Positions 25,407 to 33,585 of a DNA stretch of 64,000 nt are shown here, piece after piece. Each line of letters opens with the position of its first letter. Within the stretch, counting starts at the first letter, position 1. The position numbers were made by a program, and so were the translations under genes. The stretch is from Phocoenobacter uteri (GTDB taxonomy: Bacteria; Pseudomonadota; Gammaproteobacteria; Enterobacterales; Pasteurellaceae), in NCBI RefSeq assembly GCF_900454895.1, contig NZ_UGTA01000001.1, forward strand, positions 1,364,001 to 1,428,000, written 5' to 3'. The notes under the pieces were generated by a model that was not told the origin of the DNA, made no database searches, and saw only the letters and a program-made list of their open reading frames with translations.

Positions 25407-26495
25407 CTAACTATACTCAATTTCAACACGTGGTGTAATTTGAGTAACTAATTCATAATTGATTACACCAATCGCCTGTGCCACTTCTTCGATCGGTAAT
25501 TCTTCGCCCCATAAAATCACTTTATCACCCATTTTATCAGTGCTATCAAGCCCTAAATCAACAGTTAGCATATCCATTGAAACACGCCCAACAATCGGCA
25601 CTTTTCGACCATTGATCCAAACTGGCGTGCCTAAGGGGGCGTTACGTGGATAACCATCGCCATAACCAATCGCCACCACACCTAATTTAGTGTCTTTCTC
25701 GCTGATCCAATAATTACCATACCCTACTGGCTCGCCTGCTTTGTGGTTTCTTACGGCAATCAAGGTGGATGAAAGGGTCATTGTTGGCTGAAAACCAAGA
25801 TCTCGAATAGGGGTGCTGTTTGGGGAAATGCCGTGTTGAATGATCCCTGGTCGAATCCAATCATAATGAGATTGTTCCCAAAATAAAATGCCACCAGACG
25901 CCGCCATACTGCGTTCATTATTGTATTTTGCTGTCACTTGTTCAAAGCAAGCAATTTGTTTTTTAGAATAATCATTTTCAGGTTCATCGGCACAGCTAAA
26001 ATGGGAAGCAAAAAAGAGATTATTAACCAATTTACACTGACTTAAACGCTGATACACTTCATCAACTTTTTCAGGCTGAAAACCTAAACGGTGCATACCC
26101 GTATCAATTTTGATCCAAATATCAATGGTTGCAAGCGGTGATATTTTTTTCGTTTTTTGCAAATTTTCGATCATTTCTACTTGTTCAAAATTATGTATCA
26201 CAACATCTAGTTTTTTATCGATAACTTGTTGTAATTCAAAGGAATTAAAAAAACCTTCTAATAACAATACCGTTCCTGGATAATGCAACTCACGAATTTT
26301 TATCGCCTCAGAAAGACGTGCAACAGCAAAAGCGTCCACTTCATATTTTAATACATCAATCAAATAAGGAATTGTTTTTCCATAACCATTCGCCTTAATA
26401 ACGGAACAAATTTTACTCTTTGGTGCAATGCTTTTTATGCGTTGTATATTATTATATAATGCGGTCTTATTTAGCGTCAGTATCGTTGATTTCAT
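25407..26495 (-). CDS. alr: Alanine racemase
   Basis: 362 residues. PLP lysine K34 in CSVIKANGYGK; the C-terminal domain has RVSMDMLTVDLG with the metal/substrate loop. It supplies D-alanine for peptidoglycan. A one-sided uptake motif (AAGCGGT at 26133, with TTGCAA 24 bases later) lies inside the gene, encoding the loop around KTKKISPLATID. It is divergent from qmcA. Confidence 0.95.
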   Translation of the reverse strand: MKSTILTLNKTALYNNIQRIKSIAPKSKICSVIKANGYGKTIPYLIDVLKYEVDAFAVARLSEAIKIRELHYPGTVLLLEGFFNSFELQQVIDKKLDVVIHNFEQVEMIENLQKTKKISPLATIDIWIKIDTGMHRLGFQPEKVDEVYQRLSQCKLVNNLFFASHFSCADEPENDYSKKQIACFEQVTAKYNNERSMAASGGILFWEQSHYDWIRPGIIQHGISPNSTPIRDLGFQPTMTLSSTLIAVRNHKAGEPVGYGNYWISEKDTKLGVVAIGYGDGYPRNAPLGTPVWINGRKVPIVGRVSMDMLTVDLGLDSTDKMGDKVILWGEELPIEEVAQAIGVINYELVTQITPRVEIEYS

Positions 26496-26618
26496 TGATC
26501 ATTCCATTTGCTTATTTTTATCGTTTAGGAGGTAAATTATACTTCAAATAAAATATTATAGAAATAAATACTAAAAGGAGTAATATAATGAAAACCATTT
26601 TTTTCAGAGGAGAAATTT

Positions 26619-27545
26619 ATGTTTGGTTTTGATATTAGCGTTTTACCTTTGTTACCGATCATTTTCGTGATCTTCATCATCGTTGTTTTACGATCTACTT
26701 TAAAAATTGTACCACAGGGATACAACTGGACGGTTGAGCGTTTTGGACGTTATACCCGCACCTTAAAACCAGGGTTAAATATTGTTGTGCCTTTTGTTGA
26801 AATGGTTGGGCGTAAAATCAATATGATGGAACAAGTGCTGGATATTCCTTCCCAAGAAGTCATTTCCAAAGATAATGCGAGTGTATCGATTGACGCTGTG
26901 TGTTTCGTGCAAGTGGTTGATGCTCGTAGTGCTGCGTATGAAGTGAATAATCTTGATCAAGCGATTATCAATTTAACGATGACCAATATGCGTACCGTAT
27001 TAGGCTCGATGGATCTTGACGATATGCTTTCACAACGTGATTTGATCAATGGTCGCCTACTTGGGATCGTTGATGAAGCAACCAATCCGTGGGGCGTGAA
27101 AGTAACCCGTATTGAAATTCGTGATGTTAGCCCACCACAAGAATTGATTGATGCAATGAATGCTCAAATGAAAGCAGAACGTAATAAACGTGCAGAAATT
27201 TTAGAAGCAGAAGGGATCCGCCAAGCTGAAATTTTACGTTCCGAAGGGGAAAAACAATCTCGCATTCTGCAAGCGGAAGGGGAACGTCAGGAAGCCTTCT
27301 TACGTGCCGAAGCCCGTGAACGTCAAGCCGAAGCGGAAGCGAAAGCAACCCAAATGGTGTCTGATGCAATTGCGAATGGAAATACCCAAGCAATCAACTA
27401 CTTTATTGCTCAAAAATATACCGAAGCATTAAAAGAGATTGGTGGTGCGGATAATAGCAAAGTCGTGTTAATGCCACTAGAAGCCTCAAACTTAATGGGA
27501 TCGATTTCTGGTATTGCTGAATTGTTAAACAGTACGAAAAAATAA
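26619..27545 (+). CDS. qmcA: SPFH/Band 7 membrane protein QmcA
   Basis: 308 residues. One N-terminal membrane segment (LPLLPIIFVIFIIVVL), then an SPFH domain (IVPQGYNWTVERFGRYTRTLKPGLNIVVPF) and a long coiled coil rich in Ala, Glu and Arg (about 185-250). This is the stomatin-like partner of NfeD proteins and forms large rings in the inner membrane. GAGGAGA precedes the ATG, and nfeD follows. Confidence 0.92.
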   Translation: MFGFDISVLPLLPIIFVIFIIVVLRSTLKIVPQGYNWTVERFGRYTRTLKPGLNIVVPFVEMVGRKINMMEQVLDIPSQEVISKDNASVSIDAVCFVQVVDARSAAYEVNNLDQAIINLTMTNMRTVLGSMDLDDMLSQRDLINGRLLGIVDEATNPWGVKVTRIEIRDVSPPQELIDAMNAQMKAERNKRAEILEAEGIRQAEILRSEGEKQSRILQAEGERQEAFLRAEARERQAEAEAKATQMVSDAIANGNTQAINYFIAQKYTEALKEIGGADNSKVVLMPLEASNLMGSISGIAELLNSTKK

Positions 27546-27561
27546 TCAATTTCATCATTAT

Positions 27562-27615
27562 AAGCGGTTGAATATTGAAATTTATTTGCAAAAATAATGA
27601 AAAATTTGACCGCTT
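27562..27615 (+). repeat. 54-nt paired uptake-sequence element between qmcA and nfeD
   Basis: Starts AAGCGGTTGA, has TTTGCAA at element positions 24-30, and ends TTGACCGCTT. It has the same length and register as the elements at 15719, 49600, 54025 and 57621. It ends 17 bp before the likely nfeD start, so it may reduce read-through from qmcA. Confidence 0.6.
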
Positions 27616-27632
27616 TTAAACAGGAGCATTAT

Positions 27633-28070
27633 ATGGACTGGCTTACAGATTGGAATAGTTGGTTAATCGGTGGATTTATCCTACTTATTTTAGAAGTGAT
27701 GTTACCAGGTGTATTCTTTATGTGGTGGGGCTTTGCTGCCATCATTATGTCCGGGCTTGTTGCAATGATAACAATCTCGTTATCGTGGCAATTTGCAATT
27801 TTTGCGGTTTTAGCTTCTATTTTCAGTTTTATTTGGTGGCGTTATCAGCAGAAAAAAGATCGTAAACAAGATGAAGAATCATCACTCAATCAGCGTAATC
27901 ACGCAATGATCGGACGAATGGGGCGTGTAGTTGAAATTTTAGATAACGGCTCAATTCGTGCAAAATTCGCAGATTCCACGTGGAAAGTGGAAGGCGAAAA
28001 ATTAGTTATTGGCGATTTAATTAAAGTTATAAAAGTTGAGGGAATTATTTTAATTGTAGAAAAATGCTAG
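27633..28070 (+). CDS. NfeD family inner-membrane protein
   Basis: 145 residues from ATG 27633, which follows CAGGAG. The frame opens at 27597 inside the uptake element. Three membrane segments (WLIGGFILLILEVMLPGVFF, GFAAIIMSGLVAMITISL, FAIFAVLASIFSFIWW) precede a C-terminal OB fold (MGRVVEILDNGSIRAKFADSTWKVEG). It is equivalent to E. coli YbbJ and partners QmcA. Confidence 0.88.
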   Translation: MDWLTDWNSWLIGGFILLILEVMLPGVFFMWWGFAAIIMSGLVAMITISLSWQFAIFAVLASIFSFIWWRYQQKKDRKQDEESSLNQRNHAMIGRMGRVVEILDNGSIRAKFADSTWKVEGEKLVIGDLIKVIKVEGIILIVEKC

Positions 28071-28079
28071 GATTATTGT

Positions 28080-28085
28080 TATAAT
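28080..28085 (+). promoter_or_regulatory. -10 box directly before the octamer repeats
   Basis: Perfect TATAAT. A possible -35, TTGTAG, at 28054-28059 is 20 bp away, which is long. If used, the repeat at 28086-28141 would form the start of the capsule transcript. Confidence 0.4.
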
Positions 28086-28141
28086 ATTTTCTCATTTTCT
28101 CATTTTCTCATTTTCTCATTTTCTCATTTTCTCATTTTCTC
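28086..28141 (+). repeat. Seven tandem copies of ATTTTCTC upstream of the capsule locus
   Basis: 56 bp of exact 8-bp repeats, ending 54 bp before the kpsC ATG. Octamer repeats change copy number by slipped-strand mispairing. All three frames between the repeat and the ATG are closed by stops, so the effect would be on transcription or the mRNA leader rather than the reading frame. Confidence 0.9.
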
Positions 28142-28195
28142 ATAAAAATGATACTGGTTAAGTAACGTTTTAGGTGTAAAATTTTATAAAAAATT

Positions 28196-30247
28196 ATGTG
28201 TTCTGATATTAAAGCAATTATTTTTTCACGTGGCATAAAAAAAATCCCACATTTACAACATTTTCTACCAGAATTTGGCTTATCCAATTCTACAACTGAT
28301 GTTGAAAATAGTGTTGTAATGGGCTGGGGATATCGCCCTTCAACTAAAAAAGCTTTAGATTTTGCTAGAAAACATAATTTGTCTTATATTGCCTTAGAAG
28401 ATGGTTTTTTACGCTCGCTTGGATTAGGCATTAATGGCTATCCACCTTTATCAATGATCGTTGATGATTTAGGCATTTATTACGATAGCTCTAAACCTTC
28501 TCGCTTAGAAAAATTGATTTTAGATTATAACGATGATTTTGAACTCAATTATCAAGCGAAGAAAGCAATGTATTTAATGCAGAAATATCAGCTTTCAAAA
28601 TATAATCACGCCTTAAATTTTTCATCAAAAATAAGTGATTGTCGTCCTGTTACGCTCATTATTGATCAAACTTTCGGCGATATGTCCGTTACTTATGGTA
28701 AAGCTGATGAACAAATTTTTTTACAAATGGTCAAATGTGCCATTGCTGAAAATCCCAAAAATCAGATTTGGGTCAAAACGCACCCTGATGTGCTAAGCGG
28801 TAAGAAAAAAGGGTATTTTTGCAATTTTGATGATTTTCAAGAAAAAGTGACTTTTATCGCTGATGATGTAAATCCTCAATCGTTACTTGAACAGGCAGAA
28901 AATGTCTATTGTGTAACTTCACAAATGGGATTTGAGGCATTGTTATTGGGTAAAAAAGTCGTCACTTTTGGTACGCCTTGGTTTGCAGGCTGGGGATTAA
29001 CAGACGATCGTCACGCTTTTATTGCTCAATTAAGAACAGAGAAAAGACGAACGAATAAAAATATTACGGCATTATTTGCTGCGGCTTACTTGCAATATAG
29101 TCGTTATATTTCGCCTTTTAATGGAAAACCAAGTGATATTTTTGAAGTTATTGATTATTTGAAAAGAAGCAAAATCATCAATCAAAAATTGGCTGGTGAA
29201 ATTTATTGTGTTGGTATGTCAATTTGGAAAAGAGCTGCTATTAAACCGTTTTTCAATGTACCACAATGCCAGCTAAAATTTATTTCTATCAAGCAAGCGG
29301 TGAATAATATTTCACTTTTTGCAAATGCGAAAATTTTGGTATGGGGAAATAGTAAAAATCAGATTGAAGAATTAGCGCACAAGCACCAAATTCCTGTGCT
29401 AAAAATGGAAGACGGCTTTATTCGCTCGGTAGGGCTAGGATCAAATTTAGTCCCTCCCCTCTCTTTGGTGATCGATCCAATTGGCATTTATTTTGATGCG
29501 ACCAAGCGGTCATATTTAGAAGAGATTTTGCAAAACTTTCAATTTAGTTCAGACGATTTATTACTGGCGAATAAAATTAGAAAACAACTTATCGCTCAGC
29601 ATATTGGGAAATATAACGTTGGAAACGCAGATTTTGAAATAAATTCAGATAAGAAAACACTCTTAGTAGTGGGGCAAGTTGAAGATGACGCATCAATTAA
29701 ATTCGGTTCGCCTGAAATTAAAACGAATTTAGCCCTGTTGCAAAAAGTGCGAGAACAAAATACAGACTGTTATATTATTTATAAACCGCACCCAGATGTA
29801 GTTAGCAAAAATAGAAATGGCAAAATAGCTCGTGACATTGCGTTACAATATGCAGATCAACTTATTGAAACTGCAAATATTTTAGATTGTATTAACCAAG
29901 TAGATGAAGTACATACTCTTACTTCTCTTGCGGGCTTTGAGACATTACTAAGAAATAAAAAAGTAGTCTGTTACGGATTACCTTTTTATTCAAACTGGGG
30001 ATTAACAAAGGATTATTTACCTTTACCAAGAAGAACAAGAAAATTAACCTTAGATGAACTTGTGGCTGGCGTGATGATTTACTACCCGCAATATATTGAG
30101 CCACAGCATCAATATTTTATTGATCCTTTACAGGCAATCAATATTTTAAAAACACAAAAAGAAGCATTAAATCATAATGGTTTTAAACGTTTTTGGATTT
30201 CAAAACAAATTTTTAAATTAAAACAACTGATAAAGTTGGTGGGATAA
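28196..30247 (+). CDS. kpsC: Capsule Kdo-linker transferase KpsC/LipA/PhyA-like
   Basis: 683 residues made of two related halves. Each has an EDGF(L/I)RS(L/V)GLG motif followed by PPLS and GIY(Y/F)D, near residues 70-100 and 400-430. KpsC proteins are dual beta-Kdo transferases that build the poly-Kdo linker on lysophosphatidylglycerol, the acceptor for group 2 capsules. It is the first gene of the capsule locus and overlaps kpsS by one base (TAATG). Two uptake motifs with TTGCAA at a fixed distance lie inside it (29295 and 29504). Pasteurella and Mannheimia call the homologue phyA, H. influenzae hcsA. Confidence 0.92.
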   Translation: MCSDIKAIIFSRGIKKIPHLQHFLPEFGLSNSTTDVENSVVMGWGYRPSTKKALDFARKHNLSYIALEDGFLRSLGLGINGYPPLSMIVDDLGIYYDSSKPSRLEKLILDYNDDFELNYQAKKAMYLMQKYQLSKYNHALNFSSKISDCRPVTLIIDQTFGDMSVTYGKADEQIFLQMVKCAIAENPKNQIWVKTHPDVLSGKKKGYFCNFDDFQEKVTFIADDVNPQSLLEQAENVYCVTSQMGFEALLLGKKVVTFGTPWFAGWGLTDDRHAFIAQLRTEKRRTNKNITALFAAAYLQYSRYISPFNGKPSDIFEVIDYLKRSKIINQKLAGEIYCVGMSIWKRAAIKPFFNVPQCQLKFISIKQAVNNISLFANAKILVWGNSKNQIEELAHKHQIPVLKMEDGFIRSVGLGSNLVPPLSLVIDPIGIYFDATKRSYLEEILQNFQFSSDDLLLANKIRKQLIAQHIGKYNVGNADFEINSDKKTLLVVGQVEDDASIKFGSPEIKTNLALLQKVREQNTDCYIIYKPHPDVVSKNRNGKIARDIALQYADQLIETANILDCINQVDEVHTLTSLAGFETLLRNKKVVCYGLPFYSNWGLTKDYLPLPRRTRKLTLDELVAGVMIYYPQYIEPQHQYFIDPLQAINILKTQKEALNHNGFKRFWISKQIFKLKQLIKLVG

Positions 30248-31446
30248 TGATCAAACATAATCTTGACGAGTTAGTGGATAGTTCACGAAATATTTTATTG
30301 CTACAAGGTGCGATTGGCAATTTTTTTGCAGAATTATCCTCTTTTTTAACCGCTAAACAAAAGCAAGTGTTCAAAATAAATTTTAATGGTGGCGATGATT
30401 TTTTCTATCCAGTGAATGATCATACCTATCAATTTCAAGATCATTTTTGTTTTTTAAGTAGTTATTTAAAAAATATTGTAAAAGAAAAAAATATAGATAC
30501 TTTCATTTGTTTTGGGGATAACCGCCCCTGCCACAAAATAGCCAAAGCAGTAGCAAAACAATTAAATATTGCGTTTTGGGTCTTTGAGGAAGGTTATTTT
30601 CGCCCTAATTTTGTCACGCTTGAAAAACAGGGGGTAAATGCCTACTCGCCTATTCCTAAGAATGCTGACTTTTTTTGGAATCGACCGAGTAAAATACCTG
30701 AAACTTCTCAAGAAATTACAAAAAGCTTTATCAAAGTGGTAATAAAAGCTGTTCAATATTATTACTATCTCAATAAAAGCAGCACAAAATACAAATACAA
30801 TGTTCATCATAGAGAAACAAGCCTTAATCATTATATAAGAATATGGTTTAAGTCAGGAATTAAACGTTTTTATCATCGTTTTTCAGAATATTGGCTAACC
30901 AAAAAGATTATTCGTGGCGATTTGAATGATTTTTTTATTGTGCCATTACAAGTGTATAACGATTCACAAATAGTTGTACATAGTGATTTTCAGGATGTTC
31001 AGCATTCATTAAACTATGTTTTAGATTCATTTAGTCAATTTGCACCTAAAAATCTAAATTTGATCATAAAACATCATCCAATGGATCGTGGCTTTACCAA
31101 TTATTCGAAAGTGATTAAGGAATATGAAAATCGTTATCCTGATTTAAAAAATCGCGTGTTTTATATTTACGATATTCCATTACCGATTATTTTAAGACAA
31201 GCGAAAGCAATGGTGACAGTAAACAGCACAAGTGGGCTTTCCGCAATGGTGCATAATGTGCCAGTTAAAGTATTAGGAAAAGCAAATTACGATTTTGAAG
31301 GGCTAACATATCAAGGTGACTTAAAGGATTTTTGGTCAGAGCCAAATCAGGTAGATGAAGAACTATTTACCCTTTATCGAAACTATCATTTAAATAAAAC
31401 GCATTTGAATGGGTGTTTTTATGGTGGGGTAATATTAAAATTATAA
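30247..31446 (+). CDS. kpsS: Capsule Kdo-linker transferase KpsS/LipB/PhyB-like
   Basis: 399 residues. It has the KpsS pattern LLLQGAIGNFFAELSSFL at the start, KINFNGGDDFFYP, FEEGYFRPNFVTLE, and KHHPMDRGFTNY near the C-terminal third. KpsS adds the first Kdo to the phosphatidylglycerol acceptor and KpsC extends it. Translationally coupled to kpsC. Confidence 0.92.
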   Translation: MIKHNLDELVDSSRNILLLQGAIGNFFAELSSFLTAKQKQVFKINFNGGDDFFYPVNDHTYQFQDHFCFLSSYLKNIVKEKNIDTFICFGDNRPCHKIAKAVAKQLNIAFWVFEEGYFRPNFVTLEKQGVNAYSPIPKNADFFWNRPSKIPETSQEITKSFIKVVIKAVQYYYYLNKSSTKYKYNVHHRETSLNHYIRIWFKSGIKRFYHRFSEYWLTKKIIRGDLNDFFIVPLQVYNDSQIVVHSDFQDVQHSLNYVLDSFSQFAPKNLNLIIKHHPMDRGFTNYSKVIKEYENRYPDLKNRVFYIYDIPLPIILRQAKAMVTVNSTSGLSAMVHNVPVKVLGKANYDFEGLTYQGDLKDFWSEPNQVDEELFTLYRNYHLNKTHLNGCFYGGVILKL

Positions 31447-31481
31447 CGTCTCTAGAATATTCAACAAACAAAAGGATAAAA

Positions 31482-31895
31482 ATGGAAAATTTAAAATATA
31501 CCCGATTTAAACAACGTTTCCAAAATTTTGAAAAAGCATTTATACAACTAAAAAAAGCAGTAATTCGAGCCGATGAATTAGATGAATTATCCAAAGAAGG
31601 GTTGATACAACGCTTTGAATATACTTTTGAATTATCTTGGAAAACACTGAAAGACTACTTAGAGTATGAAACAGAAGAAGCAATATTATCACCAAGACAA
31701 GTGATTAAAACAGCATTTAAATTAGAGTTACTTGATAACGGTGAATATTGGCTTGAAATGCTAAATAAACGTAATTTAATGGCTCATACTTATAACGAAG
31801 ATTATTTTAAACAAGTATTTGAAAGTATTATAAATCTCTATTTTTCTCAAATTGAAAAATTATATGAACAGCTCAAAGAGATGAGCTATGAATAA
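31482..31895 (+). CDS. HepT-like HEPN protein (nucleotidyltransferase substrate-binding, HI0074 family)
   Basis: 137 residues from ATG 31482. All-helical protein with the motif RNLMAHTY, which is R-x4-H-x-Y, the HEPN RNase motif whose tyrosine is modified by the partner enzyme in HepT/MntA systems. Start FKQRFQNFEKAFIQLKKAV and ELSWKTLKDYL match the HI0074-type family. It overlaps the next gene by 8 bp. It may be an RNase toxin neutralised by the next gene, or a regulator of other function; both are inference. Confidence 0.85.
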   Translation: MENLKYTRFKQRFQNFEKAFIQLKKAVIRADELDELSKEGLIQRFEYTFELSWKTLKDYLEYETEEAILSPRQVIKTAFKLELLDNGEYWLEMLNKRNLMAHTYNEDYFKQVFESIINLYFSQIEKLYEQLKEMSYE

Positions 31896-32235
31896 TAGTT
31901 TTGGTATTTATGAAAAAAGTTTTAACTTAATTGTTAAAACATTATTTTCTTTCCCAGAAATTGAAAAGGCTTGGATATTTGGCTCAAGAGCCTTAGGGAA
32001 TTATAAAAAAGGCTCTGACATTGATATCGCTTTAGAAGGAAAAAATATAAACCTAGATACCCTTGCAAACCTTTCTGGGCTATTAAATGATGAATTAGAG
32101 ATCCCCTATGAGCTTGATCTTATTGATATAAAAAATTGTGATAATACTGACCTACTTACTCATATAAAGCAAAAAGGCATATTATTTTTAAACAGAACAG
32201 AGTTACCTCCCTCCATAAGAGAGCCTCTAGACTAG
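31888..32235 (+). CDS. MntA-like minimal nucleotidyltransferase (HI0073 family)
   Basis: 115 residues. The nucleotidyltransferase motif is exactly GS-x10-DxD (GSRALGNYKKGSDID), with a third acidic site in YELDLID. MntA-type enzymes add AMP groups to the tyrosine of their HEPN partner and neutralise it (type VII toxin-antitoxin). It is the downstream half of the pair starting at 31482. The pair interrupts the otherwise biosynthetic capsule cluster. Confidence 0.87.
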   Translation: MNNSFGIYEKSFNLIVKTLFSFPEIEKAWIFGSRALGNYKKGSDIDIALEGKNINLDTLANLSGLLNDELEIPYELDLIDIKNCDNTDLLTHIKQKGILFLNRTELPPSIREPLD

Positions 32236-32239
32236 ACCA

Positions 32240-32277
32240 CTCTTGGTTGTTTTTTAATCAACCAGAGGGGGGGGGGG
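32240..32277 (+). repeat. Hairpin followed by an 11-G homopolymer tract
   Basis: TGGTTG and CAACCA flank a T-rich loop, then GA and eleven consecutive G's (32267-32277). Tracts of this length mutate by slippage. It lies between mntA and the first glycosyltransferase and not inside an open frame. Confidence 0.7.
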
Positions 32278-32333
32278 TAACTAAAATCTATGGTTTTTGT
32301 CAAAAAAATCACAAAAACAGATAAGCTTTCCTG

Positions 32334-32339
32334 TATAAT
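32334..32339 (+). promoter_or_regulatory. -10 box ahead of the glycosyltransferase operon
   Basis: TATAAT, with a preceding TG, 32 bp before the ATG at 32371. No convincing -35 is seen. Confidence 0.35.
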
Positions 32340-32370
32340 AGGAAAAATTATAATTAAATATTAAGGTGTT

Positions 32371-33585
32371 ATGTTTTCTCTCTTTCACAACAGAAAAAAG
32401 TTTTTATTGGAACATAATATGTTTCAGACTCTACTTTTAGAATACGATTCCACAATCTCTGTTGAAACAGTGATCGCTCATTTTGCGTTGCAGAAAGAGA
32501 ATGCAAAACATAATCTTGAAACCTTAATGAGCAAAAAGATATCGTACAAAAATTATTGTGTTTTAATTAGGTACTTAAGTTTTTATGCTCCCTCTGTGGC
32601 ATTAGAACTATTAAAAAGCAAACAATTAAAAGAGCCTTATTTTTATTTAAGTCTATTGGCTCATTTAGGTAAACACGCAGAGTTAGAAAAAGAAATCAAG
32701 AGTCAGTTAAATGCTGACTCTTCAAGTGAAGTATTACTCTTAAAAAACTATCTACATAACGATGCGAAACAAAAAATAATACAGTTAAATACACTTTTTA
32801 AAGAAAATGAATTAGAACTATTACAACTAAAGGATAAAAATAAAAATCTTTTTGTCGACAATTTATATTCCACGGCTACCCCTTTACCAAAAGAAGATAT
32901 GCCTTTAGTTAGTATTATTGTTACAACCTATAATTTAGAAAAATACATTGAACATAGTATAAAATCGTTACTCAATCAAACCTATACAAATATAGAAATT
33001 ATTGTGGTTGATGATGCAAGCTCAGATAACACTGTGGCTATTGTTGATAAAATCGCATTGAAACATACGAATATTAAACTAATAAAACAAACGAACAATG
33101 TTGGCACATATGCCTGTAAACATATTGCAATGGAATATGTAAATGGCGAATTTGTGCAATGCCACGATGGTGATGATTGGGCTTGCCCACAAAAAATAGA
33201 AAAGCAAGTAATTCCATTACTAAAAGATAGAAAGCTAGTAGCAACATTTTCAAGATGGTTAAGATTAGATAAAGATGGTGATCCTGTTACTGATCGAATT
33301 TATCCCTTGATAAGAGAAAACCCTAGCTCTTGTTTATTTAGAAAAGAAGTCGTTATGAATAAAATGAGACTATGGGAACAGGTAAAAACAGGAGCTGACA
33401 GTGAATTTAATGCTCGCATTAAGCAAATTTTTTCAAAGCAAATTTTGACGATAAAATTACCGCTTACAATAGGATCTTATAGAAAAGAATCGCTTAGTCA
33501 AAATCCGAATACAAAAGATCCATTAGGGAGATTGAAATATTGGGAAGAGTGGAAAAAAAACTTAATAAAAAAGAGAATAATATGA
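32371..33585 (+). CDS. GT2 family capsule glycosyltransferase
   Basis: 404 residues. Residues 1-175 are helical, with no recognised domain (possibly TPR-like). A GT-A glycosyltransferase family 2 domain follows from about 178: PLVSIIVTTYNLEKYIEHS, DDASSDNT (214-221) and the metal-binding CHDGDDW (264-270). It should transfer a sugar from an NDP donor to the growing capsule chain at the cytoplasmic face. Which sugar cannot be told. It overlaps the next gene by 4 bp (ATGA). Confidence 0.85.
   Translation: MFSLFHNRKKFLLEHNMFQTLLLEYDSTISVETVIAHFALQKENAKHNLETLMSKKISYKNYCVLIRYLSFYAPSVALELLKSKQLKEPYFYLSLLAHLGKHAELEKEIKSQLNADSSSEVLLLKNYLHNDAKQKIIQLNTLFKENELELLQLKDKNKNLFVDNLYSTATPLPKEDMPLVSIIVTTYNLEKYIEHSIKSLLNQTYTNIEIIVVDDASSDNTVAIVDKIALKHTNIKLIKQTNNVGTYACKHIAMEYVNGEFVQCHDGDDWACPQKIEKQVIPLLKDRKLVATFSRWLRLDKDGDPVTDRIYPLIRENPSSCLFRKEVVMNKMRLWEQVKTGADSEFNARIKQIFSKQILTIKLPLTIGSYRKESLSQNPNTKDPLGRLKYWEEWKKNLIKKRII

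Noticed and set aside
28086..28141. CRISPR array
   Set aside because: The octamers are directly adjacent with no spacers; no array-like direct repeats were seen anywhere in the window.
28086..28195. Translational phase variation of kpsC by the octamer repeat
   Set aside because: TAA at 28187 is in frame with the kpsC ATG, and the ATG at 28148 ends at a nearby stop, so the repeat cannot shift a reading frame into kpsC.
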